A stretch of 64,000 nt of DNA from Pseudogulbenkiania ferrooxidans 2002 (GTDB lineage: Bacteria > Pseudomonadota > Gammaproteobacteria > Burkholderiales > Chromobacteriaceae). Positions 63,278-64,000 of the stretch are shown piece by piece (position 1 is the stretch's first letter; every line of letters starts with the position of its first letter). The notes beneath the pieces were generated by a model. That model saw only the letters and a list, made by a program, of their open reading frames with translations, had not been told where the DNA came from and did no database searches. The position numbers were made by a program, and so were the translations under genes. The DNA lies in NCBI RefSeq assembly GCF_000174355.1, contig NZ_ACIS01000006.1:240434-304433 (forward strand), in the 5' to 3' direction.

Positions 63278-63576
63278 ACGCCCCATTTCGCTTTGCTCAC
63301 GACCACCTCGCGACACGACGTCTCCGCGGCCGCCATCCCGGCACCGCATCCGGACCGCATCGTCAGGTGGCGTTGCCCATGCTTGTCGCCGCCCGTGGGT
63401 CACCTCGGGCGCGGCGGCGAGCTTGCAGCCTTCTCCTGACCCGTTGCTGTGGGTGATCCAATCAGGGTATAACCCAACGAACCAAGAACAACCCGGACGA
63501 GGGTGTCGCGGCCGCTGCCCGGACGGATGTCCTCCGCCGTCGTACCCGGCGCCAGGGTGGCCGATTGATATTGACC
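63278..63576. other. Non-coding region upstream of FUSC-type gene
   Basis: No gene supported. The sequence is GC-rich with no clear promoter; a possible -10 TATAAC is at about 63466. Confidence 0.35.
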
Positions 63577-64000
63577 ATGCAGATACCCCCCTCATTTTTG
63601 CGCCGCCACCAGGCCATCCTGCGCGTTGCGTTCAGCTATTACGTGGCCAACGGCCTGTCGGCGGCGCTGGGCCTGTTGCTGATATCGGGCGTGGTGCATC
63701 TGACGCTGGGCGCGTTTGCCGCCTCCGCCGCGTCCGTCGGCGTCATCGTCTGCATTCCGCCCGACCAGGCCGGTCCCAAGCGCGGGAAATTCTTCCATCT
63801 GTTGCCGGCGGCGCTGATCGGCGTGCCGCTGTTCTTCGGCGTGCAAGTGCTGCATGCCTCGCCGCTTTACCTGGGGCTGCTGCTGGTGCCGGCCAGCTTC
63901 ATCGCCTTTCTCGCCGCGGCATGGGGCAAGCGCGGCCTGCCGATCTCGATTTCAGCCATGTTCGCAATGGTGTTCTCGATGGCGGCGCCGGCCCACAGCC
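63577..64000 (+). CDS. FUSC family membrane protein, N-terminal part (runs off the window)
   Basis: An open frame from ATG 63577 to the window edge (141 codons) encodes a hydrophobic N-terminus (YYVANGLSAALGLLLISGVVHL, LGAFAASAASVGVIVCIPPDQ, FFHLLPAALIGVPLFFGV). These fit the fusaric acid resistance/YccS-YhfK family, putative inner-membrane efflux proteins. The 3' end is missing, so length and downstream domains cannot be judged. Confidence 0.6.
   Translation, partial: MQIPPSFLRRHQAILRVAFSYYVANGLSAALGLLLISGVVHLTLGAFAASAASVGVIVCIPPDQAGPKRGKFFHLLPAALIGVPLFFGVQVLHASPLYLGLLLVPASFIAFLAAAWGKRGLPISISAMFAMVFSMAAPAHS

Overview
The window is about 64 kb of GC-rich (roughly 65%), gene-dense chromosomal DNA. 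Gene content and order suggest a betaproteobacterium, most likely of the Neisseriales/Chromobacteriaceae type: an arginine succinyltransferase operon with two AstA-like subunits, a branched-chain amino acid degradation operon with LiuR-like operators, an NnrS/Dnr nitric-oxide module, an FAD-type acyl-CoA dehydrogenase cluster, and dxs/ispA/xseB together. The taxonomic placement is an inference from gene content and was not tested by a search. No rRNA, tRNA, CRISPR array, prophage or insertion sequence was recognised.

Layout. 0-2.7 kb: 3' end of pnp (frameshifted in this copy), then a DUF2249-nnrS pair divergent from a Crp/Fnr-type regulator. 2.8-9.1 kb: arginine succinyltransferase (AST) operon astC-aruF-aruG-astD-astB, without astE. 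9.4-13.1 kb: livHMGF branched-chain amino acid ABC transporter with a good sigma70 promoter but no binding-protein gene. 13.1-15.7 kb: YdcF-like, CinA-like and secreted nuclease genes. 15.8-23.0 kb: a six-gene minus-strand operon for valine/branched-chain acyl-CoA degradation (hbd, mmsA, acyl-CoA dehydrogenase, enoyl-CoA hydratase, HIBYL-CoA hydrolase, mmsB), led by a perfect 16-bp palindrome inside its promoter. A similar box precedes a thiolase gene at 40.1 kb. 23.2-28.2 kb: a pseudokinase-HDOD-GAF protein and cysDN for sulfate activation. 28.5-35.5 kb: an orphan PgaB, RlmJ, TruC, and a coupled trio of a cation/proton antiporter, a YbdK-type ligase and a class I amidotransferase hydrolase. 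35.7-46.3 kb: a pseudouridine synthase, an unknown coiled-coil protein, a DGC-domain protein, a phosphodiesterase, YkgJ, thiolase, an AI-2E family exporter, DsbD, a hydrolase and FolE2. 46.4-50.7 kb: xseB-ispA-dxs and a DUF4010 membrane protein. 50.9-58.7 kb: a MoaD/ThiS-like protein paired with a BNR-repeat protein, an EamA transporter divergent from an AraC regulator, and the Lhr helicase. 58.7-64 kb: Hsp20-Lon pair, pirin, an ohr remnant, a small basic secreted protein and the start of a FUSC-family protein.

The most striking unexplained signal is a dispersed DNA word, GTTGGCCGAA. It is found exactly 17 times on both strands, against about 0.14 expected from base composition. It lies inside genes in different reading frames and also between genes, and five copies extend to the 15-mer AAGGTTGGCCGAAGC. 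Its behaviour resembles a DNA uptake sequence or another genome-wide recognition word. Other items worth attention are two smaller intergenic repeat families, the LiuR-like operators, the MoaD-BNR pair, the antiporter-ligase-hydrolase trio and the pseudokinase fusion.
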